A stretch of 64,000 nt of DNA from Ceratotherium simum simum (lineage: Eukaryota > Chordata > Mammalia > Perissodactyla > Rhinocerotidae): assembly GCF_000283155.1 (NCBI RefSeq), contig NW_004454210.1, positions 1,098,564 through 1,162,563 on the forward strand, in the 5' to 3' direction. A program made the position numbers and the translations under genes. Shown here piece after piece: positions 49,620 through 61,379 of this stretch. Every line of letters begins with the position of its first letter. Within the stretch, counting starts at the first letter, position 1. The notes under the pieces were generated by a model. That model searched no databases and was not told where the DNA came from. It saw only the letters and a program-made list of their open reading frames with translations.

Positions 49620-50170
49620 TTTTACAGGTGCAAATTCCTGAAAGGTAAGGGATATGTTGAAATAAATTGAAAAGCCTAAACCTGATAAAGGAGATTAGTG
49701 GAAAAATTGTTGAAATTTGAATGAGATCTGTAGGTTAGTTACTGGGATTGTATCATTTCCTGATTTTGACCAGTGAACTGTAATTATGTAAGAAAATGTC
49801 CTTGTTTTTGGAAATACATCGAAGTATTTAGAGATAAAGGGGCATTTTATCTGCAACTTACTCTCAAATGTTTTGGAAAAAAAAGTGGAATGAATAAAGC
49901 AAGGGTGATAAAATGTTAACATTTGGGAAATCTGGGTTAAAGGTGTACGGGAGTTAGTACTATTTTTGCGACTTTTCAAAAGTCTGAAATTATTTCTAAA
50001 TAACAAAGGTTTTTTTAAATGAACTATACTTACAACTCAGTAATAAAAAGACAGATAACCCAATTAAAAAGTGAGTAAGGGATCTGAATAGACATTTCTC
50101 CAAAGAAGATACACCAATAGTCTATACAATCCTTTCAAATTCTCTATATATTTAAGTTTTTTATAATAAA
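49620..50170 (+). mobile_element. Ancient LINE (L1M-type) 3' end
   Basis: 'attatgtaagaaaatgtcct', 'aaagcaagggtgataaaatg' and 'gacttttcaaaagtctgaaa' belong to a family with a second, sister copy at about 57830-58240. A scrap of L1 ORF2 ('tagacatttctccaaagaag') follows at 50085. The family name is tentative. Confidence 0.5.
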
Positions 50171-50499
50171 ATGCTGGGGAAAAATGAATTAGAAATATTG
50201 GCATAAACTGAGAATCCACCCCCTCCCCCAAATAAATATTTTCTAGCTCCATCTACTGGAAAGGCTTAAAAGCAACGGCAATCCAATAGCAAAGAACACC
50301 ACTGTAATGTGGTCTCTAAGTACCATTTTTCATTAAAAGGAACCAGGGTTCCCTGGAGAAATGGCTGATTCCAAGTCTGGGGAAGAAATATACAAGATGA
50401 GCCTGGAATATTTTGCTTTCTGCAAGAGAACAAGGAATCCATAAAAAATTAATGAGGTCACACAAAAGGACACAGGAGCCGGTATGAAGGAGTTGCCAT

Positions 50500-50650
50500 T
50501 GGCCAAAGATGGAACAATTTTAAAAAACTTCTTCTTAAAGGAAGTAGTGTTATGTACCCACATGTACCCAACACCCAACTTGAACAATTATCAACATTTG
50601 CCATTCTTGTTTCATCTACCCCCTTCACTTTTGATAGAGTATTTTAAAAC
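50500..50650. mobile_element. L1M 3' UTR fragment
   Basis: 'gttatgtacccacatgtacc' and 'acaattatcaacatttgcca' are recurrent L1M 3' words, as also seen at 23390-23470. Confidence 0.5.
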
Positions 50651-50845
50651 AAATCAAATGTGGAACAATTTGAGTTTCAAAAACAAAGAGAAACTGTAAT
50701 TGGATGAACCACGTAGAATATATAAAAGCCAATGAATTCATAATAATACTTAAAAAATAAAATATATTGGTCACCATTGGAGGTAAGTAGGACACCAACC
50801 CATTATTCTGAAAATTGGCAATTTAAAAGGGAAGAATTTAACATT

Positions 50846-53800
50846 TGTCCTGTGTTTTTTTTTTATTGAGGTCATAATAGTTTATAACATTGTGAAATTT
50901 CACTTGTACATTATTATTTGTCAGTCACCATGTAAATGCACCCCTTCACCCCTTGTGCCCACCCACCAACCCCCTTCCCCCTGGTAACCACCGAGCTGTT
51001 CTCTCTGTCTGTGTGTTAGTTTATCTTCCACATATGAGTGAAATCATACAGTGTTTGTCTTTCTCTGTCTAGCTTATATCACTTAACATGATACCCTCAA
51101 GGTCTATCCATGCTGCAAATGGGACGATTTTGTGTTTTTTATGGCTGGGTAGCATTCCACTGTATATATATATATATATCACATCTTCTTTATCCAATCA
51201 TCAGTCGATGGACACTTGGGTTGCTTCCATGTCTTGGCTATGGTGAAGAATGCTGCAATGAACACAGGGGTGAATTAGTCTCTTTGGATTGGTGATTTCG
51301 AGTTCTTTGGGTAAATACCCAGTAGTGGGATAGCTGGGTCATATGGTATTTCTATTTTTAATTTTTTGAGGAATCTCCACACTGTTTCCCATAGAGGCTG
51401 CATCAGTTTGCATTCCCACCAGCAGTGTATCAGGGTTCCCTTTTCTCCACAACCTCTCCAACGTTTGTTATTTTTTGTCTTTGTGATTATAGCCATCCTA
51501 ATGGGTGTAAGGTGATATCTTAGTGTAGTTTTGATTTGCATTTCCCTGATGATTAGTGATGTTGAACATCTTTTCATGTGCCTATTGGCCATCTGTATAT
51601 ATTCTTTGGAAAAATGTCTGTTCATATCCTCTGCCCATTTTTTGATCGGGTTGTTTTGTTGTTGTTATTGAGTTGTATGTGTTCTTTATATATTGTGGAG
51701 ATTAACCCCTTGTCAGATATGTGATTTGCAAATATTTTCTCCCAACTGGTGGATCGTCTTTTCATTTCGATCCTGGTTTCTGTCGCCTTGCAGAAGCTCT
51801 TTAGGCTGATGAAGTCCCACTTGTTTATTTTTTCTTTTGTTTCCCTCGTCCGAGTAGACATGGAATTCGAAAAGACTCCTCTAAGACCCACGTCAAAGAG
51901 TGTACTGCCTATATTTTCTTCTAGGAGTTTTATGGTTTCAAGTCTTACCTTCAATTCTTTGATCCATTTTGAGTTAATTTTTGTGTATGGTGAAAGATAA
52001 TGATCTACTTTCATTCTTTTGCATGCGGCTGTCCAGTTTTCCTAATACCATTTATTGAAGAGACTTTCCTTTCTCCATTGTATGTTCTTAGCTCCTTTGT
52101 CAAAGATTAGCTGTCCGTAGATGTGTGGTTTTATTTGTGGGCTTTTGATTCTGTTCCATTGATCTGTGTGTCTGTTTTTGTACCAGTACCATGCTGTTTT
52201 GATTACTATAGCTTGGTAGTATATTTTAAAGTCAAGGATTGTGATGCCTCCAGCTTTGTTCTTTTTTCTCAGGATTGCTTTAGCTATTCAAGGTCTTTTG
52301 TAGCCCCATCTGAATTTTTTGATTCTTTGTTCTATTTCCGTGAAGAATGTCATTGGGATTCTGATTGGGATTGCATTGAATCTGTAGATTGCTTTAGGTA
52401 GTATGGACATTTTAACTATGTTTATTCTTCCAATCCATGTGCATGGGATATCTTTTCATTTATGTCATCATCAATTTCTTTCAATAATGTCTTATAGTTT
52501 TCATTTTATAGATCTTTCACCTTCTTGGTTAAATTTATTCCTAGATAATTTATTCTTTTTGTTGTGATTGTAAATGAGATTGTATTTTTGAGTTCTCTTT
52601 CTGTTAGTTTGTTATTAGAGTATAGAAATGCAACTGATTTTTGGAAGTTGCTTTTGTACCCTGCAACTTTGCTGTAGTTGTTGATTATTTCTAGTAGTTT
52701 TCCAGTGGATTCTTTAGGGTTTTCTCTATATAAAATTGTGTCGTCTGCAAACAGCCAAAGTTTCATTTCTTCATTGCCTATTTGGATTCCTTTATTCCTT
52801 TTTCTTGCCTAATTTCTCTGGCCAAAACTGCCAGTACTATGTTGAATAAGAGTGGCGAGAGTGGGCACCCTTGTCTTGTTCCTGTTCTCAGTGGGACGGC
52901 TTTCAGTTTTTCCCCACTGAGTATGATGTTGGCTGTGGGTTTGTCATATATGGCCTTTATTATGTTGAGGTACTTTCCTTCTATTCCCATTTTATTGAGA
53001 GTTTTTATCATAAATGGATGTTGGATCTTGTCAAATGCTTTCTCTTCATCTGCTGATATGATCATGTGGTTTTTATTCCTCATTTCATTAATGTGGTATA
53101 TCACATTGATTGATTTGCAGGTGTTGAACCATCCCTGTGCCCCTGGTATAAATCCCACTTGATCATGGTGTATTATCTTTTTTATATATTGCTGTATTTG
53201 GTTTGCCAATATTTTGTGTAGGATTTTTGCATCCATGTTCATCAGCAATATTGGCCTATAATTTTCCTTCTTTGTGTTATCCTTGTCTGGCTTTGAGATC
53301 AGGGTGATGTTGGCCTTGTAGAATGTGTTAGGAAGTGTTCCATCTTCCTCTATTTTTTGGAATAGTTTGAGAAGGACAGGTATTAAATCTTCTTTAAATG
53401 TTTCGTAGAATTCTCCAGAGAAGCCATCTGGCCCACTGGACTTTTATTTTTTGGAAGGTTTTAGATTAGTGTTTCAATCTCTTTACTTGTGATTGGTCTA
53501 TTCAGATTCCCTATTTCTTCTTGATTCAGTTTTGGGAGGTTGCATGAGTCTAAGAATTTATCCATGTCTTCTAGATTGTCCAATTTGTTGGCATATAGTT
53601 TTTCATAGTATTCTCTTATAATCTTTTGTATTTCTGTAGTATCTTTTGTAATTTCACCTCTTTCATTTCCAATTTAATTTATTTGAGCCTTCTCTCTTTT
53701 TTTCTTAGTGAGACTGACTAAGGATTTGTCAAGTTTGTTTATCTTCTCAAAGAACCAACTCTTAGTTTCATTGATCCTTTCTGCTCTTTTTCTTTGTTAG

Positions 53801-56800
53801 TTTCAATTTCATTTATTTCTGCTTTAATTTTTATTATTTCCCTCCTTCTTCTGACTTTGGGCTTTGTTCTTCTTTTTCTAATTCTGTTAGGTTTAGTTTA
53901 AGATTGTTTATTTGAAATTTTTCTTGTTTGTTAAGGTGGGCCTGTATTGCTATGAATTTCCCTCGTAGGACCACTTTTGCTGCATCCCATATGAGTTGTT
54001 ATGGTGTATTTTTATTTTCATTTGTCTCCAGATATTTTTTGATTTCTCCTTTAATTTCTTCATTGATCCATTGGTTGTTCAGTAGCATGTTGTTTAGTCT
54101 CCACATCTTTGTCACATTCCCAGTTTCTTCCTTGTAGTTGATTTCTAGTTTCATAGCATATGATTGGGAAATATGCTTGATATGATTTCAATGTTCTTAA
54201 ATTTATTGAGGCTTGCCTTGTTTCCTGACATAAGGTCTATCCTTGAGAATGTTCCATGTGCGCTTGAGAAGAATGTGTATTCTGCTGTATTTGGATGGAG
54301 TGCTCTCTATATATCTATAAGTCCATCTGGTCTAGTTTTTCATTTAAGTCCACTATTTCCTTGTTGACTTTCTGTCTGTGATGTAAGTGAGGTGTTAAGG
54401 ACCCCTACTATTATTATGTTGCTGTTAATATCTCCTTTTAGGTCTGTTAATAGTTGCTTTATATACTTTGGTGCTCCTGTGTTGGGTGCATATACATTTG
54501 TAAGTGTTATGTCTTCTTAGTTGAGTTTCCCTTTTATCATTATATACTGCCCCTATTTGTCTCTCATTACCTGTTTTATCTTGAAGTCTACTTGGCTTGA
54601 TATAAGTATGAGAATGCCTGCTTTCTTTTGTTTGCCATTAGCTTGGAGTATTGTCTTCCATCCCTTCACTCTGAGCCTGTGTTTGTCTTTAGAGCTGAGA
54701 TGTGTTTCCTGGAGGCAACATATTGTTGGGTCTTGTTTTTCAATCCATCCCACCACTCTGTGTCTTTTTATTGGAGAATTCAATCCATTCACATTTAGAG
54801 TGATTATTAATATATGAGGGCTTAATGCTGACATTTTATCACTCATTTTCCAGTTCTTCTGCTTTTCCTTTGTTTCTCATCCCATGTGTTTCCAACCATC
54901 AATTCAGTTTGGTAGTTGTCTATGATGGTTTTTTTAGTTTTTTCTTTATTTATCATTTGTGTCTCTGTTCTGTTTATTTGTTTAGTGGTTACCATGAGGT
55001 TTGTATAAAAAATCTTGTAGATGAGATAGTCCATTTTCTGATAGCCTCTTATTTCCTTAGACTAAGTCAATTCCATCCCTTTCCTCTTCCCCTTCTAAGT
55101 TATTATTGTCACAATTTATTCCCTCTTGTGTTGTGTGTTTGTGGTTAATGATGAGATTATATTTGTTTTTGGTGTTTTCCTTCCCTTTATCTTTGATGTT
55201 AGAATTAAGTGATTGCTAACCTGTTCTGAGAGAGAGCTGCAATTTTTCTGATTTTCTCTACCTGTTTTTCTCCTTGCTCAAGGCTTTGCATCCCCTTTCT
55301 TTTTTTGGGGGGGGCGGGGTATGGGACTCTTCCTGAGCATTTCTTGCAGTGGTGGTCTTTTGACGATGAACTCCCTTAGCTTTTGTTTATCTGGGAAAGT
55401 TTTTATTTCCCTATCCTATCTGAAGGATGTTTTTGCTGGATAGAGTATTCTTGGCTGAACATTTTTGTGTTTCAGAATTTTTAATGTATCATTCCACTCT
55501 CTCCTTGCCTGTAAGGTTTCTGCTGAGAAATCCACTGAAAGCCTGATAGAGGTTCCTTTGAATGTTTTTTCCTTCTGCCTTGCTGTCCTTAATATTTTTT
55601 CTTTGTCATTGACTTTTGCCAGCTTTACTACTATGTGCCTTGGAGAAGATCTTTTTACATTGATATAGTTAGGACATCTAGGGCTTCATTCAATTTCCAG
55701 TGAGTATTTCTTGCTCCTCCCCCAGGTTTGGGAAGTTCTCAGCTATTATTTATTTAAACAAGCTCTCTACTCCTTTTCCCCTCTCTTCTCCCTCTGGAAT
55801 ACCTATAATCCTGATGTTGCCTTTCCTAATTGAGTCAGATAGTTCTCAGAGCATTTCTTCATTTCTTTTTAGTCTTACTTCTCTCTCCTCCTCCATCTGA
55901 AGCATTTCTGTATTCCTATCATCTAGATCACTAATTCTGTCCTCCATATTGTCAGCTCTGTTATTTAAAGACTCCAGATTTCTGTCCCTATGTGTTTGTT
56001 TATTGTTGTTATTATCTACTACTTAATGAAGGAAATCATATGGTATTTGACCTTCTCCCTCTGACTTATTTCACTTTGCATTATACCCTCAATGTCCATC
56101 CATGTTGTCACAAATGCCTGGATTTCATCATTTCTCATGGCTGAGTAGTATTCCATTGTGTATATATACCACAGCTTCTTTATCCATTCGTCCCTTGATG
56201 GGCACTTAGGTTGCCACAAAGGAAGGGGGGAGGGAGGAGGGTGAAAGGGATAATTTGGTACATGTGTGTGGTGATGGGTTGTAATTAGTATTTTGGTGGT
56301 GAACATGATGTAATCTATGTAGAAATAGAAGTACAATGATGTACACCTGAAATTTTTACAATGTTATAAACCAATGTTACTGCAATAAACAAAAAATTTA
56401 AATAAATAAATAAATAAATAAATAAAGACTCCAGATTTTTCTGTATCTCCTCCATTGCGTTTTTCATCTCCAACATTTCTGATTGGTTTTCTTTGTAGTT
56501 TCTATCTCTTTTGTGAAGAAGTTCCTGATTTCATTGAACTGTCTATCTGTATTTTCTTGTAACTCATTGAACTTTTTTATGATAGCTATTTTGAATTCTC
56601 TTTCATTTAGATTATAGATTTCTGTGCCTTCAGGTTGATTTCTGGGTGCTTGTCATTTTCCTTCTGCTTGGAGATTTAATATAATTTTCATACTGTTTGA
56701 TGGAGTGGATTTTTGCCTCCTCATAGTGATAGTATCTGTTTGCAGCTTCCACCTCCTGCTTCCACTGGATGGGCATCAAAAGCTGTGTATTCTGGGCCCA

Positions 56801-57325
56801 CTGCAAGCCCTGGTCTCTAGCTGCTGCTTTTCTAAGGAATGCGTGGGTGCTCTGGCCAACTGGCTGAACTGGAGCACTGGGTGAGGGGAGGGGTGCTTTC
56901 TTTCACCTGCCGATCCTGGGGGCTTCTCACTCTTCCTTCACTATCTGCTGTCCTGGGGTGCTAGGTTGATGAAGACACCCCTGCAACAGTTCAGTCACCT
57001 CCGTGTGGGGGTCTCCCATGGGCTGTGAGGAAACTTGGAGAGTGACTATTTTCCCGTGGATGGCCCCTCCCCCCCGCCCCCGACAATAGCTGTCCCAGGG
57101 TCACTGCTGGGACAGGAGAGGAGCACTCCTTACCTCCTTTAACTTCCTCCAGGGGGTCCAGCACCTCCACCTTCAGACATTTGGCTGCGTGGTTCTCTCA
57201 GATGTCTTTTGTGTTGTGTGAATGTCCTCTGTTGGTATATGAATGTCCTTTTTGTTGTATTTTAGGGAGAAGAGTCTAAGGGGAGAGCTCACTCTGCCAT
57301 GATGCTGATGTCACTCTGTCCTGTG
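50846..57325 (-). mobile_element. Near-full-length L1 retrotransposon, dead, with target-site duplication
   Basis: The 9-mer TGTCCTGTG lies at 50846-50854 and 57317-57325. The L1 itself is 50855-57316, minus strand. In element order there is a 5' UTR from 57316 (GAGTGACATCAGCATCATGG), an A-rich ORF1 region at about 56500-54950, ORF2 starting with MSDKMSALSPHILIITLNVN at 54846 and running to about 51275, then a 3' UTR and poly(A) (seen as T10 at 50855-50864). ORF2 landmarks are endonuclease LNVNGLNSP near the start, reverse-transcriptase [17 protein letters not shown] (near 52800) and [20 protein letters not shown] (near 52740; the FADD block is intact), and [20 protein letters not shown] (near 51420). 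The frame is broken into at least five pieces, so it encodes no active protein. A later L1 sits inside it at 55982-56423. Confidence 0.92.
55967..56438 (+). mobile_element. Nested, 5'-inverted (twin-primed) L1 insertion
   Basis: AAAGACTCCAGATTT is duplicated at 55967-55981 and 56424-56438, flanking 442 bp that interrupt the older L1. Inside, 56215-56423 is an L1 3' UTR in the plus direction ending in an (AAAT)n tail. By contrast 55982-56214 is ORF2 C-terminal plus early 3' UTR sequence in the minus direction (KLWYIYTMEYYSAMRNDEIQ near 56170). A 3' part in sense with an inverted upstream part is the hallmark of twin priming. The target TT/TAAAGA resembles an L1 endonuclease site. Confidence 0.93.
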
Positions 57326-58240
57326 ATTTTTGTAATGCTATTTTAGGTGTAACCAATTTGCCTTAGTTGGTGAGGAATAGTTTATAGAAAAATTTCAGCT
57401 AATAAATACAGAAGAAATAAGACAATGAGAAATGTCACCATTTTGCAACCCCTAGTGAAATAACTGATTTAAGCAAAGATTATCAATGAATGAAACCATT
57501 GGATGATAAGTTAATGGGAAAATTTACAATAGAGGGATCAGGCTGTCACAATCTGAACTCATTGGTTAATTTTAGTATCTTTAAGAGTGGGAAAACCAAT
57601 CTTTAAGAGTAATATGTGATTTCTGATGTGATGCAACATAAAGTCCACAGCAATGCTTATAGAGTATTTTGAGGGGAAAATTGAAGAATAAATTAAGAAA
57701 GCAGAAAAATCCAGAATGTGAGACTTTCTGCAGAATGTTGATCAGTTTCTTTGAGTCAATGGCATGAAAAAAAGGTGGAAGGGACTGCATTATATTAAAA
57801 AGACATAACAACTGAATTCAAAATATGGATCTTGTTTGGATCCTGATTCAAATAAACCAATGTGACAATACACTTTTGAGATAATTGAGGAAATTTCAAT
57901 ATGGACTGGTATTAGATGATGTCAATTATTTGTTGTTAATTTTTTTAGGTGTAATAATGGCATTTGGTTATGTAAGAAAATGATTAAATTTTTAGACAAA
58001 GTAAAATGACATGAAGTCTGGGATATGCTTTAGAATACTTAAGTAATGAAGAAGAACAATAAGGAAGAGCATGAGGAGGAAGGAGAAGGGGGAGAGGAAA
58101 CAGGGATAGATAAAGCAAGGGTGGCAAAATCTTGATAATTGTGGAGTTATTGAATCTGGATTATGGGTATATTGAAGTCCTTTATATTATTCCCTCCTTT
58201 TTGTGTACGTTTAGAAATTTTTATAATAAAAAAAGTTAAG
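57326..58240 (+). mobile_element. Ancient LINE-like 3' end relic
   Basis: The segment 57830-58240 shows 'ggatcttgtttggatcctga', 'ttggttatgtaagaaaatga', 'agataaagcaagggtggcaa' and the A-rich end 'atttttataataaaaaaag'. It is a sister of the copy at 49620-50010. The part 57340-57830 is AT-rich and probably the same element, more decayed. Confidence 0.5.
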
Positions 58241-58664
58241 CCTAGGACACTGGAACATTCTACATTTCAGTAGCTATGGCCAAAAAGACCTCTCAAAAGG
58301 TTAGAACAATTCTATACTCCAATTAATAACATATAAGCATGTTCATTTCACCATCCTAATTTTCTTTCAGTTCTTTAGGTTTTAGTAACATTGTGTATTT
58401 TTTTTTCTTCTGTGAGCTATTTGCTCGTACTCTTTGCCCATTTTTCTATTAGACTTCCTATTTCTAGGCTTCTTTGTGGTTTCTTTTCATTTATTTTTTT
58501 TCTTAACTCGAGTTTTCTTGGTTCCACTTACTTTTTTCCCTATTGATTTGGAAGTTACATATTCTATTTTTAGTCTACCAATGATTAATTTGAAATAAAA
58601 TTATAAATATGTGAATTTTAATTTTTCTATCAATATTAAAAAGGAAATATTGTATTTTAAAGGA

Positions 58665-58775
58665 AACAATATGACTTTGGATTTTGGAGGCAAACAGGCC
58701 TGGTTGTAATCCTGGCTCCACCTCTTACTTATGCAACCTTGGCTAGGTCACTTAACGTCTTTAAACCTTGCTTAC
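58665..58775 (+). mobile_element. MIR SINE fragment
   Basis: 'gaggcaaacaggcctggttg', 'taatcctggctccacctctt' and 'ggctaggtcacttaacgtct' follow MIR order. Confidence 0.88.
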
Positions 58776-58779
58776 TTTA

Positions 58780-58925
58780 CAGGCTTGTTTATTCAACATT
58801 GTGCAAATATTTGATGAGTGCCTAGCATGAACCAGAAATGGGCTAGGCTCTGGAAATATAGTGATGAGCAGCTCAGACAATCCCTATGTTCATAGAGGGT
58901 GGAATAAAGCAGCTCAATATAAAGC
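58780..58925 (+). mobile_element. L2 LINE 3' end
   Basis: 'tttgatgagtgcctagcatg' followed by 'gggctaggctctggaaatat' and 'acaatccctatgttcataga' matches the L2 3' end. Confidence 0.75.
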
Positions 58926-58999
58926 AATTATTACATTGTTTTATAATTCAATAAACAGTAGATATTATTATTACATCTTCATATTATGAGAGATTTAGC

Positions 59000-59990
59000 A
59001 CATTTTAATTCCTTCCTCCACACATTCCCAGGTACCAGTTTTTTTCTTTAATTTATGTGGCCTTTAGATCCAACTTGTTAATATTTTATTTTATACATTA
59101 TGTCTTCTCTTTCACGAATTGTTTTTGACATCTTCACTGTTTCATCAGCATGGAAACAAAGTATTTAAACACTAACTCTATGTTTTCAGATCTCAAAGGT
59201 TATCTATATTTTATCTTGTCACATCTTCCGTATACTTGAGTTCTTTATTTTGACTAATTTCTCAGTTAACTGGAGTACTTCTTTGAGTTTGTTTGTTTGT
59301 TTGTTTTTCTTAGAGAAGATATATGAGTTGTTTATTTTTGAGCCCTTGAATGTATAAAAGTGTCTTTCTGTTGCCCTCTCTTATGAACAAGGCCTTAATA
59401 GGGCATAGAATTATTGACTTACAATATTTTTAATTTGATACTCTGAAATGATGTTGTATCACCTTCCTGGTATTTAGGGTTACCCAAAGAGCTGTCTGAT
59501 GTTGCTGTGTTTTCTATTTTGTAGGTAACCCATTTTGCTCCTGGCTGTGTCCATACAGGATTATTTACTTATGCTAGAAACTTGAAAAGTCTGCCTGATA
59601 TGTCTAGGTGTAGGTCTCAGTTGTATCATTTATTAATTGATTACACAAAGATTTATTGTGCATCTACCATGTTTTCGTGGTAATTTAGTGGGCACTTTTG
59701 TTATGAAGACTCAAGTCTTTCTTCAGTTTAGGGACATCTTTCTATAATTTATTTCATTATAATCTCTTCTAGTGGGATTTTCAGCTAGTTCATTTGATCT
59801 CCTGGATCTATTTCCAAGTCTTTTATATTTTCACTTACGATCATATTAGTCTCTTTACCCTTTTCATATGAATTCCATAAATATTTCTTGAGCCAGTCTT
59901 TTAAATCACTGTAGTATCAATCTGTGTTGATTATAGGGCTCCAGATGGCTATAAGATACAGGGAGGGAGCCCTGTGTAGCAGTCAGGTTC
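59000..59990 (-). mobile_element. Possible ancient L1M 5' region
   Basis: AT-rich sequence with words such as 'tgatatgtctaggtgtaggt', 'agggacatctttctataatt' and 'gatctcctggatctatttcc' resembles reversed L1M 5' UTR/ORF1 sequence. It is strongly decayed and the assignment is weak. I see no gene. Confidence 0.35.
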
Positions 59991-60073
59991 AGTGCTTTGC
60001 AGAATGGATTCTTTTCAGCTGCTCCCTGTGTGGGCAGGTTCTGAGTTATCTAAGAATTTGATGGATAGACAGA

Positions 60074-60297
60074 GAGAGAGTGTGTGTGTCTGTGTGTGTG
60101 TAGGTCTACTAGGAGGTGGTCTCTGGTTTTGTGGGCCATGGAGGGAAGGTACTGATTGCCTGCAAAGGCATCTGGTCCAAGCACTCCAGAAACCTTTGAC
60201 TTAATAGCAAATGCAAAACACACAGATACAACACACGTGCAAAGAAGCATTCCAGACCTCTGAACAAAGGCAATGGATCACACACACACACACACTT
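60074..60297. repeat. GT-rich and AC-rich simple repeats in inverted arrangement
   Basis: GAGAGAGAGTGTGTGTGTCTGTGTG at about 60074-60102 and a perfect (AC)9 run near 60278-60296 lie 175 bp apart on the same strand. Confidence 0.8.
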
Positions 60298-60654
60298 AAT
60301 TTTGCTTGCTTCTGAAACATCACTAAAACTGTAGTAAAGTTTTGTTGTTGTTGTTTTTAAATATACAAACACATTTGGATGGGGAGATGGGAGAGGAGGT
60401 AATAACTACCAAATTTTGGAGGCTAGAAATAACATGGATGACTTAGGAGACTCAAATGCTTGGTAGCAAAGGGGACAGCTGAGATCCAACTTAATCTACT
60501 GGCAGAATTCTAAAAAGGGTCAGGAATTGACCCTTTTCATTGGATCTAATGAGGCAAGCTACAATAACAAGTGGGTATTTAAAAGAGAATGGGATCCTGA
60601 AACTCACTCCCTCCAGTCCCTATGGCTGACTTCATTCCTTGTCCCAGTTGAAGA

Positions 60655-61018
60655 CTCTTATAGACTGAATGTTTTGTGTCCCTTCAAAAGTCATATTTTG
60701 AAATCCTAACTCCCAATGTGATGGTGTTAGGAGGTGGGGCCTTTGTGAGGTGATTAGGTCATGAGTGTGGAGCCCTCATGAATGGGATTAGTGCCCTTAT
60801 AAGAAGAAACACAAGAGCTTGTTCTCACTCCCTGCCATGTGAGATACAATGAGAAGACAGCTGTCTGCAAACCAGGAATGGGGCCCTTACAGACACCAGA
60901 TGTACTGGCGCTTTGATCTTGGACTTCTCAACCTCCAGAACTGTGAGAAAAAAATGTTTGTTGTTTAAGCCATCCAGACTGTGATAATTTGTTATAGCAG
61001 CGTGAACTGACTAAGACA
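60655..61018 (+). mobile_element. Solitary MaLR-type LTR (MLT1/MST group)
   Basis: The order 'atagactgaatgttttgtgt', 'gaggtggggcctttgtgagg', 'gtgcccttataagaagaaac', 'gatcttggacttctcaacct' and the end 'gcgtgaactgactaagaca' is that of an ERVL-MaLR LTR. No internal retroviral sequence adjoins, so it is a solo LTR relic. It has no coding capacity. Confidence 0.82.
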
Positions 61019-61379
61019 AAGACTAAAAGTTTATTTTCTGGAAAAGGAGAAACGTAAGATCTCTTGGCCATGGAGTGCCAAGTACAGCTGAGGACATGAA
61101 TACCCTACTAAATGGGGAGGAGTAAGTGAACAAATGATACTGAATGCCAGATACACCAGCCTTCTTCCCTCACTGAGCCCTGAGAATGACAGCAGGCAGA
61201 CCTTGATCCTTCAGACTGCAGAGTGGAAGAAACTTCCCTGGGGAGTCTGACCACCCCAAGAGGGAAGACCTAATATCAGGAGTTCACCAACAAATGGCCT
61301 AGCTGGATCACCTTATAATGAAGTTCAAAGTCAACAAGCCCCCTTCACTTACCCAGGGCTTTCAAATAACTTTTTAGTC

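Noticed and set aside
51275..54846. ORF2 pieces of the large L1 as functional genes
   Set aside because: The coding frame is broken into at least five segments with stops between, so no active protein is possible.
60655..61018. A complete endogenous retrovirus attached to the MaLR LTR
   Set aside because: No second LTR and no gag/pol-like sequence adjoin it, so it is a solo LTR.
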